Positions 11,571 to 25,839 are shown, counted from the first letter of the stretch. The stretch: 64,000 nucleotides of DNA from Melanocharis versteri (GCA_013397845.1 VZTG01006287.1:186001-250000), one strand, 5' to 3'. Translations and numbers: made by a program. The notes: a model not told the origin generated them from the sequence alone.

Positions 11571-12375
11571 CTCAGTAATTGCTTCCTAAAATATCATACA
11601 TCACAGGAATATTCTGTCAGAGTGGGTTGGATTTACGCAATGGGAGAAAGGGGCAAGGACCCATTTTATTTGATTTGTATAGCAAATGTGTAACTCTACA
11701 GAGTTCTCCATATTCACTAAGAAACTGATGCTAAGGAAGTTTGGCCTCTTCCGAGTTTGCTGGCTACATTTAAACTTCTGTCCCTGAGAGATGAAGAGCA
11801 GTCATGCACACCAACTTGTGGGTGCTCATCTGTTTTCAAAAACAAAAATTTCTGCAGATTTTTGTAGCAAAACTTCCTGGACTGAGAAAAAAACAGCCAA
11901 ACCCCTGTGAGTAGATAAGCAAGTATGTGCATGTGTGTGCAGCATGATGTGCATACAAACTCAAAGGGGTAGTGGGTAACCAGAGTTTGCAATCTACTGG
12001 TTTTCCAGGTCTTCAGTCTTCAATTTACGTTGCATTGAATGCAAAATGAAACAGCTCTTACATGTATAGCCTGAAGAACCCCTCTGAAATCAGCTGGAAT
12101 ACCTAAAAACCATTAGGCCAGGAATTTTAAAAGCATGTGCAATGTGGGGAAAACCTACTGAGAGATGACTCTGCCTGAAGCAGCAGCTTGGTGGAGTGTG
12201 GGGATGTGGGTGAGACCAGGAGCAGTGCCCAGCCTCGCAGCAGCTACACGCCAATATATGGGCTGTGGTACTGCCCTGAGAAACTGGCAGGTACGAGGAG
12301 AACTGGGACCTGCGAGGACTCTGAGCGTATTATACAAGGATTACCATGTTATACATATTGCAGTCTACTGTGGGC
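11571..12375. other. Unique sequence, no gene seen
   Basis: Lies between the pyrimidine tract and the purine tract. No repeat or exon recognised; short frames only. Confidence 0.5.
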
Positions 12376-12426
12376 AAAAAGAAAGAAAAATAAGAAAGGG
12401 AGGAAAAAAAGAAAGAAAGAAAAAAA
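12376..12426. repeat. Purine tract, GAAA-rich
   Basis: About 50 bases of nearly pure A/G with GAAA units, interrupted by single T bases. It is the complement-type partner of the pyrimidine tract 0.8 kb upstream and accounts for the Lys/Glu/Arg-rich short frames here. Confidence 0.85.
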
Positions 12427-15400
12427 CCAACTAAAGACAATTCACTCAATTTACATACAGTTGTGTCTCGCAAGTAAAATACAAGATTCAGCTGTTCTCA
12501 GCTTCTTGTTATGCCAAGCGAGAAGCTGCTTGATTGGCACAGGGCTGAGCAGCAACCAGAGCAGAAGGAGAAGCCACGATAAAGAGTCGGGGGTAGGAGG
12601 GAGCGAAGGGCACGGATCTGAGGTTAAAAAACCCAGGCAGGTCTCCCGTTAACCTGACAATTGCCTCTCAAGGGTCTGCTGCCTGCACAGGCCAGTGTGG
12701 CAACATCCAAAATACACAAGCATGAGCAGGGCCCCAGGGCAAGCCAAGCACTGCCTCACCTGCTCAGGGATTATCTCAAGGTAAAAATATCCATGCAAAA
12801 AGTTATAAAATACAATCATTCCAGTCCTGGTCTTTGCAAGGAATCTCTCACTGACGTGCTCTCCCCTCCTCTCTGCACCCCTCATCCAGTGAAGTGGGCT
12901 AGTGGGATTGGGGGGCAGCAGTCTCACACTACCCCACTGCTGCCCAAGCTTCCCATGGGGACAGCCCCCAATGGCAGCAGCCCGCCAGGCCACTGCCAGC
13001 CCATCCTTTGTGCACTCAGACGGTCTCTGAGCTGGAATCCAGCACAAGATACTCAGGGCTTTGGTGGAATGACACAGGAGTCACAGTCCTGCCATCCGTG
13101 ACGTCAGACGCTGGGCAGGAGTCGTGGCCTAACTGGGAAGGAGAACAGTCCCTTCCCAGGGCAATTGCTTCTCTACACCTTTTTGATAATTCACACATAC
13201 GATGATGTCTACAAAATAGCCAGGGGAGGTGGCTGGACCCCCTTCCATGTGATCATGTGAAAGATTCACACAGTGACAGCAGCCTACACCACAAAAGGTA
13301 AGAAACCCTGTGGGAGATGCCACCACACCTGGTTACTGAGAGAGCTTTATGAAAATTGTGGGAAGAAAGAACTAATTAGCAGTGAGTGGTAGGAGCAGAT
13401 GAACTTTTTAAAAAGGAAGAAATCCATTTTATGCCCATGGCACCTCAGTAACAAGCAGAAGGAAGAAGAAATATAGAAAGTATGTGAGACTGATGAGGAA
13501 TTATTTGAAAATTCATAGAGCAGGACTGGGCATTTAGTTACAATGACTGAGCAAGAGATGTGTCACTGCTCCCTCCAAGGAGTTACTGCACAGAGAGAAG
13601 CCTCTTCAGCTCCAGTGTGCCTTTGCTGGGCCGGGATTCCTGCAGGTTTGCAGACAGGAGAAGAAACGTTCCAAGGTGTAGCAGCACCTCAGAGCGGGGT
13701 GCCTGCATCTCCTGAGGCAGGAACTGTGAATGCCATCCAATGTTCAGGGAAGGATAGAGATCACGCTCACCTGGACAAATAACCAAAATCAACCTGTGCC
13801 CTGATAAAATGTATCCTGTTATGGACTAACCCAACCCACACAGAGCAAAGACCTCACTGCCATCAGGGGGAAACAGCAGAGTCCAAGGTGACACTTGCCA
13901 GAGACAAATGAAGGAATGTTTGCACAAAACACCCTTTAGAGGGACAGTCAGCAGGAGTCCCAGGTGAGACAGAAATGGCAATACTGAAAAGCTGCCTTCC
14001 CATTGCCTTTGGAGCCTGTCACAAGACTTCCTGGCAGCAGTCTGGCCATGGACAGCACTGCAAAGGCTGAAGAATCTGGCCAGTAATTTTTATTTTTCTG
14101 ACAAAAACCTCAAGCCCACCCCACACATGAAAGCTGTGCAACAAGATACTACTACAATAGCTTGCAGGGAAAATCTTCCAGTTGGTCAGGCCAACTGTGG
14201 AGCTCAGTAGCTTGAGAAGCCTGAATACATTTAATTTACTATTTTCACCATGGAAATGCTCAACAAAACTGACCTTTTCAGTTTCAATAAAACTGGATTT
14301 TCCCGTAGGTCCCTTGTCAGCCACTGTAATAATAAGTGGGAGTGCTAAAGCCCAGAATTATTAAAAACTGAAAAAGAATAAAATGGTGTCCCAGCCCCAC
14401 TGCTGCTGAGCTGGATCTGACTGCATTCACTCTGCTGGCAGAGCTGTACTGTCCTTCAAACATTTCAGAAAATACAATTCCATCTGTGATTTTGCTGATG
14501 CAGATCTGGAGGATCTGCTGACTTCTTTCTGGGTCCCACTCAGAGCAGGAGATGACCATTGCATCTCTGCTGACATGCTGCAGCTCCTTTCACCAGGGGC
14601 AGGCCATTTCTGGGGATTCCTGGGTACTGCTGACGATCCTGGTGTGTGGATCCTCCTTCATCAAGCTCTTAATTTACCTGTTCCTAAGCAGAGCACTTAG
14701 ACTCAGGCTTCTGGCACCAAAGAAGGTACTTCTTTCCTTGCCCTCCAAGCTGCTGCTCCTCTCTGGCTGGCCAGGCTGAGAATGGACAAGGGTACAGGGG
14801 GGGAAATGGAGCAGGATGGGGGAAATGGAGAGGGGAATGGGCAGACACTCACAGAATTGTTTCAAACCCCAAACTTTCTTGTGTTTTTTACCAAGGAGTT
14901 TTGGCATACATGTCCTTCAGACTATGATCAGTCTCAAGAATAATAGCTACAAAACATGGCTAGAAAAATGTTGATGTTTGTTTAGACACATGCATTGTTA
15001 AGTATCCATCATTTGGCAGCAGTTGAAGAAAGAAATTATTTCTTCATGTTTAACTTTCTCCTGTGTCTGTGTTCAGGAAGGTATCCTCAAGAGTGATGAA
15101 ATTCAGGCATTCACATCTCAGTCAATGCTGCTGGGACTAGGTAGTTTTGAAGCATCCAAATCTAAATTTCACGTGTCACTTTTTTAGCAAAATATAGATA
15201 TGTGTAGACAAAATGTGAAACAGAGCAGCTTTTAATAAACCCCTCAGGTTCCAGCAAACCACATTGTTAACAACAGCTACAACCACATTCCAGTCCTCCC
15301 CCCACTGCATGCTGTATTAGCTACAGAGGCTGCATTTTCTCCTGAGATTCAAAGTGGGCTGTTAGCATGCCAGTTGTTAACACTGTACTCGATTCAGATA

Positions 15401-18400
15401 TTTCACATGCCAGACAACAACATCTGACTGCAGCCAGGCCTGTGGTCAGGGCGGAGCTGCCGCGTGGCCGCAGGTGGCACAGGGAGCCCGGGGACACAGC
15501 CCTGCCCCGCCGGGCCCACGGCACCCTGGTGCCTGCTCCCCCCATCCACCACACACACGGGGCTGCACTGAATCAGGGCTGGGTTTGCCATCCTTCTGTG
15601 AAGTGCTGCTGCCTGGCTTGACTGCAGGGTGTTACAGGGACAGGATCGGCCATCGCCAAGCAGTAGTGATGCCATTTCCATCTGAAGTGTGCGTCCAAGC
15701 AGGCTTCCATGCACGCTGCCTGCTTGCCCTAAAGAGACACAAAACCGAGCTAAACCCTTTTCCTTGGCAGGTTTATAGATCCTTTGCACTTTCCAAAATA
15801 CAAGATCATGCAAGTATTGGTGCTCACATCACTTTCTTTCCCTTTGCTATTATGATGGAAGTTTTGGGGCTCTCTGTTCCCATGGTGGAATTAATCCCTG
15901 GAGGCCCAGCCTCAGCTGAACCTTATTCAGTATTTGTTGGCTGCTGCAGAAGTGCAGAACACGCTGCTCAGCAGTGAGTTCACAGCTTCTGGTGCCTCCC
16001 CGCTGTTCCTCGAACAGAGGCACGAAAGGAGAAATACCCACATTCTGTTCCCAGGTACCATGGACTACCTGGTGATGGGGCAGTGCTTCATCCACATTCC
16101 TCAGCTCTTCCCAATAGCTCCTGATGTGCAGGTGTCCCAGTCCTCTTCTGGCTGGGACACCCAACTCCTGGACAAAACCTGGCTGGAACAGAGGGCAGGC
16201 AGAGCAAAGAGCCCCAATAGGTGCTTGCACACGGGGAACTGCTGAAAGCTCCTGCTCCACCCGAGTTGCCTTAAGCTGTCTCTGCTTCAAAACAATATTT
16301 TTTCCTTGACAGCTTGAGAAAAATAACCTCTGTTGTTCTGAAGGCTATCGAAGGTAAAAGCCAACAAAAATAAAATCTCTCTTCCTCTTTCCTACTGTCA
16401 TGTAGCTTCCTGCAGTTACACAGTGCACGTGCTGCACAGCTCCTCGAGCTGCCTTGGGTCACAGCCATTGGGGAAGACACACCAGATCTGTGGGATGAGA
16501 TGATCCATGCCCTGGAGAGCTTACGGCCCCACGGGGTAGTGGCACCCTTGGGGCTACTGGGATGCCTTCAGAGAGGTCCAGGTTCAGAGAAGTCTGAAGA
16601 GTAAATTCACCTCTCAGAAGAGTTAATTCAAAGTTTTAAGTTCAGCTGCATTAGAAGCTTTATGTTCCCACCCAAGAGCCCTGTCTCTGCCAGCTGCATC
16701 TGCACTGGAGAGCCAGCAATGCCTTCAGTGGGGAGGCTGTCAGGCTCTGTCAATACAAGGCAAATTACAGAACTAAGGATTTTAATTATTTATTTCATAC
16801 CTCCTAAACAGAAATAATGTTCCTGAAAACCCACAGCAAAGCCAGTTGAAAAACAAAGGAAGTAAAGGGAGCAAGAGGAAAGCTAATCCTGAAGTAAGGA
16901 TGAGGATGAGCCCATCCACAAACTCTGAATTAGAGCATTTTAAGACCATTTATCTGTTGCTTTGTCCTGTTTACTAGAGCTTTAGAGCTTTGCATTTGCC
17001 AAAGGCTGTACAGACGATTGCACCTGACACATTACCTCTACCAGTGACATTCAGATGCCTTTCAGCCCTATGACCAACACAGCTGCAGAGCAGGATGCTG
17101 ATGGAAAGTGGATTAGGAGATTGCTCATCCTCTCAGAAAGTCACCCAAGACAGCTGTGTGTTGCTAAGCCCTGCATCAGATGGAGAGAAAAGGGTATTTT
17201 GCACAAATGAGGAATTTGGTTTAATTGTCACAGTTCACAACTTCAGCAGGAATGCAATGCATGAGGCTGGTGGTTCACACTCCAACAAGAAACATAAGGA
17301 AACAACCCAGAGGTTTTTAAAATAGGCATGGCACACCAGGCAAAGTCTGTGGTAGAGAGAGGGAAGATCCCAGAGCATCAACATCCCAGTCTTGCACTGG
17401 GCTCTGTGCACTCAGGGCTTTGGGCAGTGCTCACCCCCTCCCTGGCAGAGACATGAGCTCTGTACTTCCTACCAGCTACATGGCTAGCGAGTCAGAGCAC
17501 ATTTTAAGCCAAATGCTTGTGAGATGGGGGTGGGGGGGAGGAGAAACCTCTTTATTCTGCAAAAATTGCGGGACTGACATGGTTCTTCATTTTATCCCTG
17601 CTCAGTACACAGCATCTTGGGAAATGTTCCCGCACAAACAGGGCCAAAGGCAGTGCTGGTGCCACCCCCTGTCCCTGTGGCACACAGAAGTGGACCTGCC
17701 CCTCTCCTCCTAGGAGATCCTCCTGTGATTCCTATTACCTTCCCAAGACAACTTCATATGAAACTGGACTCAAAGGAGCCATGCAAAATCAAAGACTACC
17801 TGAAGGAAATTAAGCAAGCCCCCTGCATGCCATTAAAGCCCAAATTCTAAGGAAATAACCTTGTGTGCTTCAGGCAGTTTGTTTCGCTCTGCTAGTTTTT
17901 CAAATTATTTTAAATTACACATGCTCAAATAGAAAAGGATGGCAGTAAATAGGAAGCTATAACTAAACATTGCTTCTTAACAGGTAGCAGATGAGATGCT
18001 AGCCATACCATACAATGGCATAAAATATATAGAGATCTTCCTAATATTTCTCCATCACCCTGATTTAAGAAAAAGATGGCTCCTATTTGCAGCCTGTCAT
18101 GGAGTGCTCTGAACACTGCTGTGATCTTCCTTTGGGTTCCCTATTATTTATCTAATTTCCTAAGCACATTTCTTGAGAATCATTCAGAGATATTGCCAAG
18201 TTTTCAATATTTTTACTGAGTTTTCCTCAATCCCAGTATCCCCACAGGAATTAAAGCAACTGAACACAGAATCCTAACCTTTGTTGATTTGTCTTGCTTT
18301 CAAGAGATGCAGCTCTTTGTGCAGCCAAAGAAGACAACCCCAGGCATTTGCTCCACACCACAGAGCGTCCTTCTCGCTCCTGTGTGCAGTCATTAGTTCT

Positions 18401-18712
18401 GCTCCCCCGTTATCTGCTCCCTGCACGGCAGCGTGGATAGAAGAGAGAGAGTGAGGGTTTGTGTGGCTGCACACCCCGTGAGCACAGACAGGGCAGCCTG
18501 CTTCCCCGGCCCCCAGGAGCCCCGGGCGAGGGGTCCGAGGCCTCGATAAATCCAATTACAGCCACCACCAACACGTGCCGGTGTGAAGGCCGGCCCCAGG
18601 AGCCCGTCCCCAGTGCTGCACCGTGTGCTGTCACCCCTGTTGGGTGTTAGGGCGTCCTTGCCTGTGCAGGGACTGTGGGGAGACCCTTCCCACAACCCGT
18701 CCCTGCTGGGAC
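12427..18712. other. Long unique stretch, no gene seen
   Basis: About 6.3 kb. It includes GC-richer patches near 15425-15545 and 18460-18640. The longest frame apart from the minisatellite and gap-spanning ones (15474-15977, plus strand, 167 codons) begins at a GTG and has no recognisable domain. No repeat family or RNA gene recognised. Confidence 0.5.
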
Positions 18713-18766
18713 AGCTCCAGCTCCAGCTGCAGCTCCAGCTCCAGCTCCAGCTCCAGCTCCAGCTCC
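18713..18766. repeat. AGCTCC hexanucleotide array
   Basis: Nine tandem hexamers, all AGCTCC except one AGCTGC at 18725. It sits at the right end of a GC-richer segment (about 18460-18770). Its frames give Leu-Gln, Ser-rich or Pro-Ala repeats, which explains the odd short peptides; no flanking coding signal supports translation. Confidence 0.95.
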
Positions 18767-21700
18767 GGCAGTGATTCCGTGTCCCAGTGCCAGCTGTCTC
18801 AGAGCCTGGGCAGCCCCTGCTTCTGCAGGCTTGTGCCTTGAAACAGACGTTTCAAAAGTGCCCCAAAATAAACACTAATAGCTGCTGGGTCAAACTATTT
18901 GCTGGCTCAGTGGACACATGGGGCTTCCTTCTGCAGTTTTCTCTGCTTCTGTTTGACACCTTTGTTAACAATGCTGAGCAAAAGATACTTTCTTCTATAA
19001 ATTAGATAATTATCTCAGATTCACCTTTTCTCCTCCCTTAATGAAAAGCAAGTTTCTACAGCATGTCAAATAAGTAGCCCTTAAGTACAATACAGTCAAG
19101 TTCTTCTAACATATTTCTTGGAAAACGGGGAGTTCTCATGGTAGGCCCAGCTGTGCATTTGTATCCCTCACAACCCCCCGCAGGATGATCAGCATTTTGC
19201 ACCCCAGCAGAAAGCGGCACCACCTCCCTCTTGTTACCAACGGCATTGAATTTCAAAAGCACTCTCTCTTTTTTCTCCTCAGTTTCCTTTTAGGCTTTTC
19301 TTCTCACTCCTGCCATTGCTCAGCCTGTGAGGGAATGGTCTAACATCAAGCCTTACTCTGGTTCCCAGAGAGTCTCATTGTTTGAAAGGATGAGATTTCC
19401 CAGCATCCTCAAGCTGCTTCGCATTTTCCTGTCCTTTTCCTAACATAAGCCCTATCCCTCAATTTTTGTTTACCACTCTTATCCCCTTTACTATTTTTCC
19501 CCATTTTTTTATTGATCCATTTTTCCCTTTACCCTCTTCCCTTCAACTCTTTGCTTCTCTTTTTTCTCCCTGCCCCATTCCAGTGACACTTTCTGGCTAG
19601 ATGTATTACCCACTGTGCTGAGGGGAAGCACTGCATCTGAATTCAAGCTGCACTGTACAACATGAGCAATACTATATATACTTACAGAAACAGCAAATCA
19701 AACTCTTAGTGTTCTCGTCTCCCCGTGCTGAATCCCCAGAGCCAAATGCCTCCCATTATCAAAACAATTTTAAATAAAGCTAAGGGGAGAGTTAAATGAA
19801 AAATAAATTGGGCATTTAAAGGCTGGTTAGCAGCACTCAGCTGGCTCACTGCTCACCCTCCATCAGGCCCCCACTCTGCAGAGCAGCCTCCGTTTGCCGG
19901 CGTGTTCCCCACTCTGCCAGAGATGATACGGACGCCCTGCACAGCCAGATAAGCGATATATGTCACTCTCCCTTGCCTAAGATTAAAATGAATCCATTGG
20001 TTTATTTTCTATTACAGGCTCCAGAGAGGGAGAGGGAGCGTGTTCCGTGCTTGGCTCGTGCACGGACCCGTGCATTGCTCCGTGGACGCGGGGACTCCCT
20101 GCACAGACTTGGCCAACACTTCTGGGGTAAACCCTCAGATACTTCTGCATAAAGTCGGTGTCAGGAATTAACTACTGCTCTGGGATGACAAGATTTTGTA
20201 CTTCTTACACTTAGAGCAAGTGAATCCCAACCTACCCTCTAACCACATCCTTTTCAGACAGGCCCCCAGCTGGATGGGGGCAGAGCACATCTGGGTGACA
20301 CATGTTCCCTTCATAGCCAATAGAATAGCATCTGAGAAATAAAAGCGCTTTAATTGAAAGCAATCAAAAATCAGAGCGATGCCAAGAAATCCTTTTTTTC
20401 CAGCCCTAAACTAAATGAAAACAAAAACTGAGAAATTAGTTGTTCAGAGGTCAGGTCACTAGCTAGATGGAGATAATGCTACATGTTTATACACTCTATG
20501 TATTTTCTTTCCATTTTAAAGAGAATAATTTCTAAGATGGCTGACACTCATGTGAATTATGACATCTGGCTCTGGAGGTTGTAGATACAGGCAGAGACTA
20601 AACACACATATACTGCACCTGTCCCGCTGACACAGGGCTCTTCCGTGCACTGCTAAAGGGATGCAGAGGAAATAACAAAGAAATGCTCATGTTTAAATTA
20701 AGATTCAGAAAAGGAAAATCTTCTTGTCAATGAAAAACTACAGAACACTTCCACAGATGCACATGTGCAGGCACTGTGGGGGGGAAGGAGGGAGAATGAG
20801 ACACGGGAAAACCATCAAGATCTTACTGTTCTCACCAAAACACACTAGTCCTGTTAACAGGAGAAGATCCAATCCTTGTATACAAGCAAATTTCCCAAGC
20901 TGTGGTCTAATATCTATATTTTGCTTTTTATTTAGCTATACCTTTGGACTACTGATTTAAAATACACAGAATCAGTGTAGGGAACTGTAGGGAAAAGCAG
21001 AAATAGGTTCCTCCTGAAGACTCAATTGAATTACTCCGAAAAGATTAATTAAAATTGAATTCTCTTTTGACACAAAATCTCCTGTTTGCTAGTTCTTGGT
21101 ATGTCTATTACCTAGTTTCCATTAGGAGATATTATACTCTATAATGAAATAAACTTCAAGGACCCTGTAGGATTGAACAAAAAGTTTACTGTATTCTGAG
21201 AGCTGCAGGAGCAGCGAGGCTCCTGAGCTGCAGTGCAAGCTGGCTTGCTTAATGAGAAAAGGTTCACATGTCATCACTGAATTCCTGTCAGGGATCTCTA
21301 TCATTGCATTTTGAGGTACAGAAGGGCAAATGACTGAGTGTAGATCAGAAAACAGCTTGATTTGCAAAGTGACAGCCAAAAGTCAGGTCTTTATTCGATC
21401 TCTCCAAAAACCTAGGGAGAGGGGAGGGGAAGGATGGGATTTCCTTCAACCCTGGGAACAGCTTTGTAACTAGAATAAGAATTATTAAAAATGAAAAGCC
21501 GTTGGCACCTCCAGCATATGGCTGTGGTTTTGCTGCCAGTATTTGGGGAAGCCATCCAGGGAATTACCTACCTTAGGGATCAGTGTGAGTGAATTAGATA
21601 TAAGAGTGAGAGCATTTACATTGCACCTGGTGCTTCAGGTCTGACGCGCTATAAAATATTGCTTTGTGTTTTACCATATCACACTTGGAGCCTAATGAGA

Positions 21701-23049
21701 CACTTGACATACCAAAAAAACACTCAAAATGGATCTGAGGGAAGAGCCTGGCCCTAGATGACATAAGGGAGAATTTCACTGTAGTGTTGAATTAACAGTA
21801 GCACAAAGAGTCACTGACCACTTTAATTGTACAAGGAAAATCAGTTTGAGAGAGACAGAGCAAACATTATTTGTGTCCTCTTTTTCCTGCATATTCTAAT
21901 TTTATGGCAGTTGCAAAGATACTATGAAATCCCCAGTGTCATAAGTCTTGGCCCCAGAAACTGGCACTGGTATCAAAAGGATAATATTTGTGTGTCGGCT
22001 GTTTGGGGCACTGTAACAGACCCCACCAAACAGGTACTCACCACATCCCAAATCTGTGCTTCCAGCTGCACAGCCAGCAGCCTTGTAGTGGAAAGTTAAA
22101 ACGTAAACACAAGCAGCTAGTTTAGCGCAATCACACAAATGTAGCAGCTTATGTTCTCTTTTCCTTTATTTCCAGAACGGACAGGGTGCCTGATTCAAAC
22201 CACAGCTAATCCTTTTTCTTTTTTCTCCATTTTTTCTTCTCCCTAAGTGCCCAGTCAATTAAATCTTGCTTACATAAGGAATTCTTACTTGCCTTATTCC
22301 TGCAATGACAGTTGACAACGTTCAGACTTAAAGATGCCAAAATCTCTTTTTCCCTAGAAAGTAAAAATACAAACAGAAATCAAACCCAAGCAGACTAATA
22401 AAGGATTACAAGAGCTGACAATGCTTTGTGGATTTGAAAGGTTACATTGCTTGGTTCAAAATAAACCTGAAATCCTGAGTCTGCCCTGAGATTTTGCCTC
22501 CCTTGTTCACAACATCCTTTCCTTTGTCATATGGGTAGTTGCTCACATAGGAGTTCCCTGACATCACCTTGCTCATTTAGTCCAGATGGCCCAAAGTGAT
22601 GAAAATCCAAAGGTTTTCTAGGAAGTGACCTTGGAGGTGCTTTAGTGACTCAAAATTCAGGGAAGACTGAAAGCCTGACTCCGGAAGCGTCACAGCTCTA
22701 GCTCTAAGGAAAACCAGTTCACCTAGGCAGCAGCTGCCTTTCAAAGGACAACAGCAGATTCCCCAGTTGACAAGACATCTGCTACAGTTTCCCACAATTC
22801 CTGATTTACAAAGGAAATAAGAGCTGGTTTGCATCACATATGTCAATAGCTGGGATTTTTCCCTTCTTACCCTTCAGATTGTGTTACCTCTAATGAGACA
22901 AGATGACAACGCCTGTTCAGAAATAAAAACAAGAGGGGAAAATCTACAGGCCAAAGATAGTTTACTTTTTTTCCCCCGATCTTTTACCTTTCCTCTGAGA
23001 AGCTGGCCAAACTGAAAATCACAGGTCTGTGCTGCTCTCACCGTCTGGG
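18767..23049. other. Unique sequence, no gene seen
   Basis: AT-leaning unique DNA with pyrimidine-rich stretches around 19260-19570. Near 19995-20020 there is a T-rich tract followed by TATTACAG, an acceptor-like site, but no open exon follows that I can identify. No repeat family recognised. Confidence 0.5.
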
Positions 23050-23073
23050 ATAGAGAGATAGATAGATAAGATA
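23050..23073. repeat. Short GATA repeat
   Basis: Roughly five GATA/GAGA tetramers. Possibly a polymorphic microsatellite; too short to say more. Confidence 0.7.
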
Positions 23074-25786
23074 TAAAGTACCTTTCCCCAAACAACACCC
23101 GGCTTGGCAAAATAAAAATTAAATCAACATGGTTGTGCAACACAAAAGCCACCCTCGCACTTTTGCCGAGGACTATTTGAAATAAAGATGGATCATAGTG
23201 TGAGTCATTTATCTCTCCTCTCTGATGCATTCACACACGCCTACCACGGCAGGGGGATTCAGAGAAGTGACCTGAATCTCAAGCACCCTCGGGTTTGCAA
23301 ACAAAACCCAGCCAATGAGGTCATGCAAAGCCAGGCCTAAATGTACGGCTTCCCCTTTGCCCCTGGTTTTCCTCCTCTCAGTATTTCAATGAAAGCGCGG
23401 GAGAAACAAGGAGCGGAACTATGTAATGAAACCATGTATCACAGAGCAGCTCCAGAGTGTGGCACTCCCATTTCACAGCAGGGGTATTCGAGCAAGCAGA
23501 CTAGGTGAAATCCCAGTTGACCACACTACTTGTACTTACTTTATTTGTTTATTGAAAACAGCATGACAGATGCAAAACAAAGGGAGAATGAAGAAAAAGA
23601 AACACTGGCTTTGTTCACAAGCTCAGCTCCCTCTGCATGAACCACACACCAAATCAATTCTTCGCATTATATGTTAAAAAAAAAAAGTGGAACTGTTAAT
23701 AGTAACACGAGAGGGAAAAGACAGAGGCAGCAAAGAAAAAAAGAGGTGGCAGGAAGGCGTGGTCAAAGACAGGTTTGTTTTGGCAGCAGGTGAGTGGGAC
23801 GGACGATGCAGAGGTGCACTCCAGGGATAAACGAGCAGAAGGCAAGAGATGCTGAAGAGAGAGAAGGTCCATGATAAGGGATCAGGAGCCAGGCCCAACC
23901 TGAGGCTGGGAAGAGCCTCACTTTGTAGTTATTTTGCTTTGGTTGGTCCTCAGAACAGTGGTTCAGGAGCAGGCTTACCTGCCTGCACAGTGCTCCCTCC
24001 CTGCTGATTCATACCACCAACTTACAAAACACATAAAATTGAGAAGAATGAATGCAAGTGTCAGGAGATCTGTCCCTGTTCCCAGCAGCCTAAAAAGGAA
24101 CTTGTTTATGCCACCTATGAAAGAGCTGTGACACATTCCTTCAGTGATGGAATGGTCCCACTAGGATCACTTTTGCTGGCCAACACTGAGCATATTTTTC
24201 TCCAATTCATCTTTCCAGTGTGATTTATTCCACACATCCACTTGGAAAAACATGCTCAGCACCATCACAACAGCTGCACAGCAAAGTCCATCACTATATT
24301 GATAAAGCATCGTTTCATTTCTTGCCCAAACAGACAATAAGGAACTGTATATGAGGTGCACACAAATCCTCTCCTGGAGCTTTACTGTCTCAGGAAATGA
24401 CAAAGCAAATCCATCCAGGACAACAAAGCCAATCCGAAAGAGCCCCCAGCCCCAAATGCCAGCACTGATGGGATTTGAATACACTCCGTGAAGACCCAAA
24501 TTTAGAACAGCACGTCATATTACCTGCAAGAACTTAGTGCTTAGAGAACAGCATTTACCTTCAGGGTTGGTTTGGAAGAGCCATCAGCAACTACTCCATC
24601 TTAACCACCATTTTTCCAGGAAGGACAAAAAACAGGAGCAGTAAAATACTTCAAACCCCTGCACCCTTATATGTTGTTCTGGGGAGTATTTCAACACACA
24701 TCTTTGTATGTCCTGCAGAAAGAATCCCTTCCAGCACCTACCCAGTGTAAGGAGCACAACAGCTCCAGATCCCAGTTACTCTGTTATTGATGGAGTTTCC
24801 AAAGAGTAGTTTAGAGTGCCATTTTTGGATTCTGAGTCTGGTGGCTCTGGCTGTTCTCACTTAAGACTAAATCAAATGCTTCTCAGGCTTTCCTGTCTAA
24901 ACCACATTGTTCCTTCTGGGCCCTTTGACTATATTTTATGAAATAACTGATGTTCTCTATCTCCAGGGGACAATTTATTACTGCTTCTACCAAACAATGA
25001 ACCATGTGATCTAATAAATCTCTTCCAATTCTGTCTTTTGACGTTTCTCTAATTTTTCCAGGGATTTTTATTTTGTTCCCAAAGAATGGTTTGTGTACCC
25101 TACAATTTGTCCCATTGATATTCCTTGGTCTGAAAAAGACACTGCCTCTCCACAGAAACCTTGCCAGACACTACCTATGCAGAAGCATTGCTCCAGGGGC
25201 AGAGTGCATGGAATTATTTCATATTTTCTTAATTTTGGTTAACTCCCAAAAAATTCACTATTATTCCAGTTTCTTCTATCCTTAGCATTACTTTGTGCTT
25301 TCCCCTCTCCCTCGACCCTCGCTGGCACTGTCCAAAACCCCAGCCTGCCCAGCTCACCCTGACTGACTCGCTGTGTGTAAGCAATTTTAAGAAAATGGTC
25401 TTCAGAGACAAGCTCTGTTGCCCCAGTCAGGTCTGGTAACTCTAAAGCAGCACCAGTAACATAATCAGATCCTGGAACTGGCCATAGAAGAAACTTAACT
25501 CTAGCCCAAGAAGCCGAATGCGCAGATGTTCGAACCATGGTTTCACCAAGCACCTTGCGCACACCTATTTCAGCTGGGTGCCAAAATGAGAGGAGCTTGC
25601 AAATGAGCTTGCTCCCCATGCAGTTCACATATGGGGCTCAATTCCAGGTGCATTAGCATCCTGTTACGAGCTGCTTTTTGAGGGAAGGATCCAAAGGGAA
25701 TGAAGGATTAGAGATCTGGGGGGAAAGACAGCCCTGATCTGCTTCAGACATTGCAATGAGGCTCTGATTTGCCGCTTTGTTGCACT
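23074..25786. other. Unique sequence, no gene seen
   Basis: Unique DNA with purine-rich stretches near 23570-23760. A minus-strand frame at 25239-25628 (129 codons) has a balanced amino-acid composition but matches no family I know and shows no splice or start context worth trusting. Confidence 0.5.
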
Positions 25787-25839
25787 ACATACACACACAC
25801 GTATATATATAGACAAAGTATATACATACGTATATATAC
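25787..25839. repeat. CA/TA alternating tract
   Basis: Mostly alternating purine-pyrimidine sequence: a CA run, then ACGTATATATATA, then a spaced TATA/CATA/CGTATA segment. Such sequence is slippage-prone and can adopt left-handed or cruciform forms. It is a simple repeat. Confidence 0.85.

Noticed and set aside
15474..15977. 167-codon plus-strand frame
   Set aside because: It starts at a GTG, lies in a GC-richer patch with competing opposite-strand frames, and has no recognisable domain; this length is expected by chance in 64 kb.
25239..25628. 129-codon minus-strand frame with balanced composition
   Set aside because: Looked protein-like, but no family resemblance, no splice context and opposite-strand short frames. 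A translated database search would decide.
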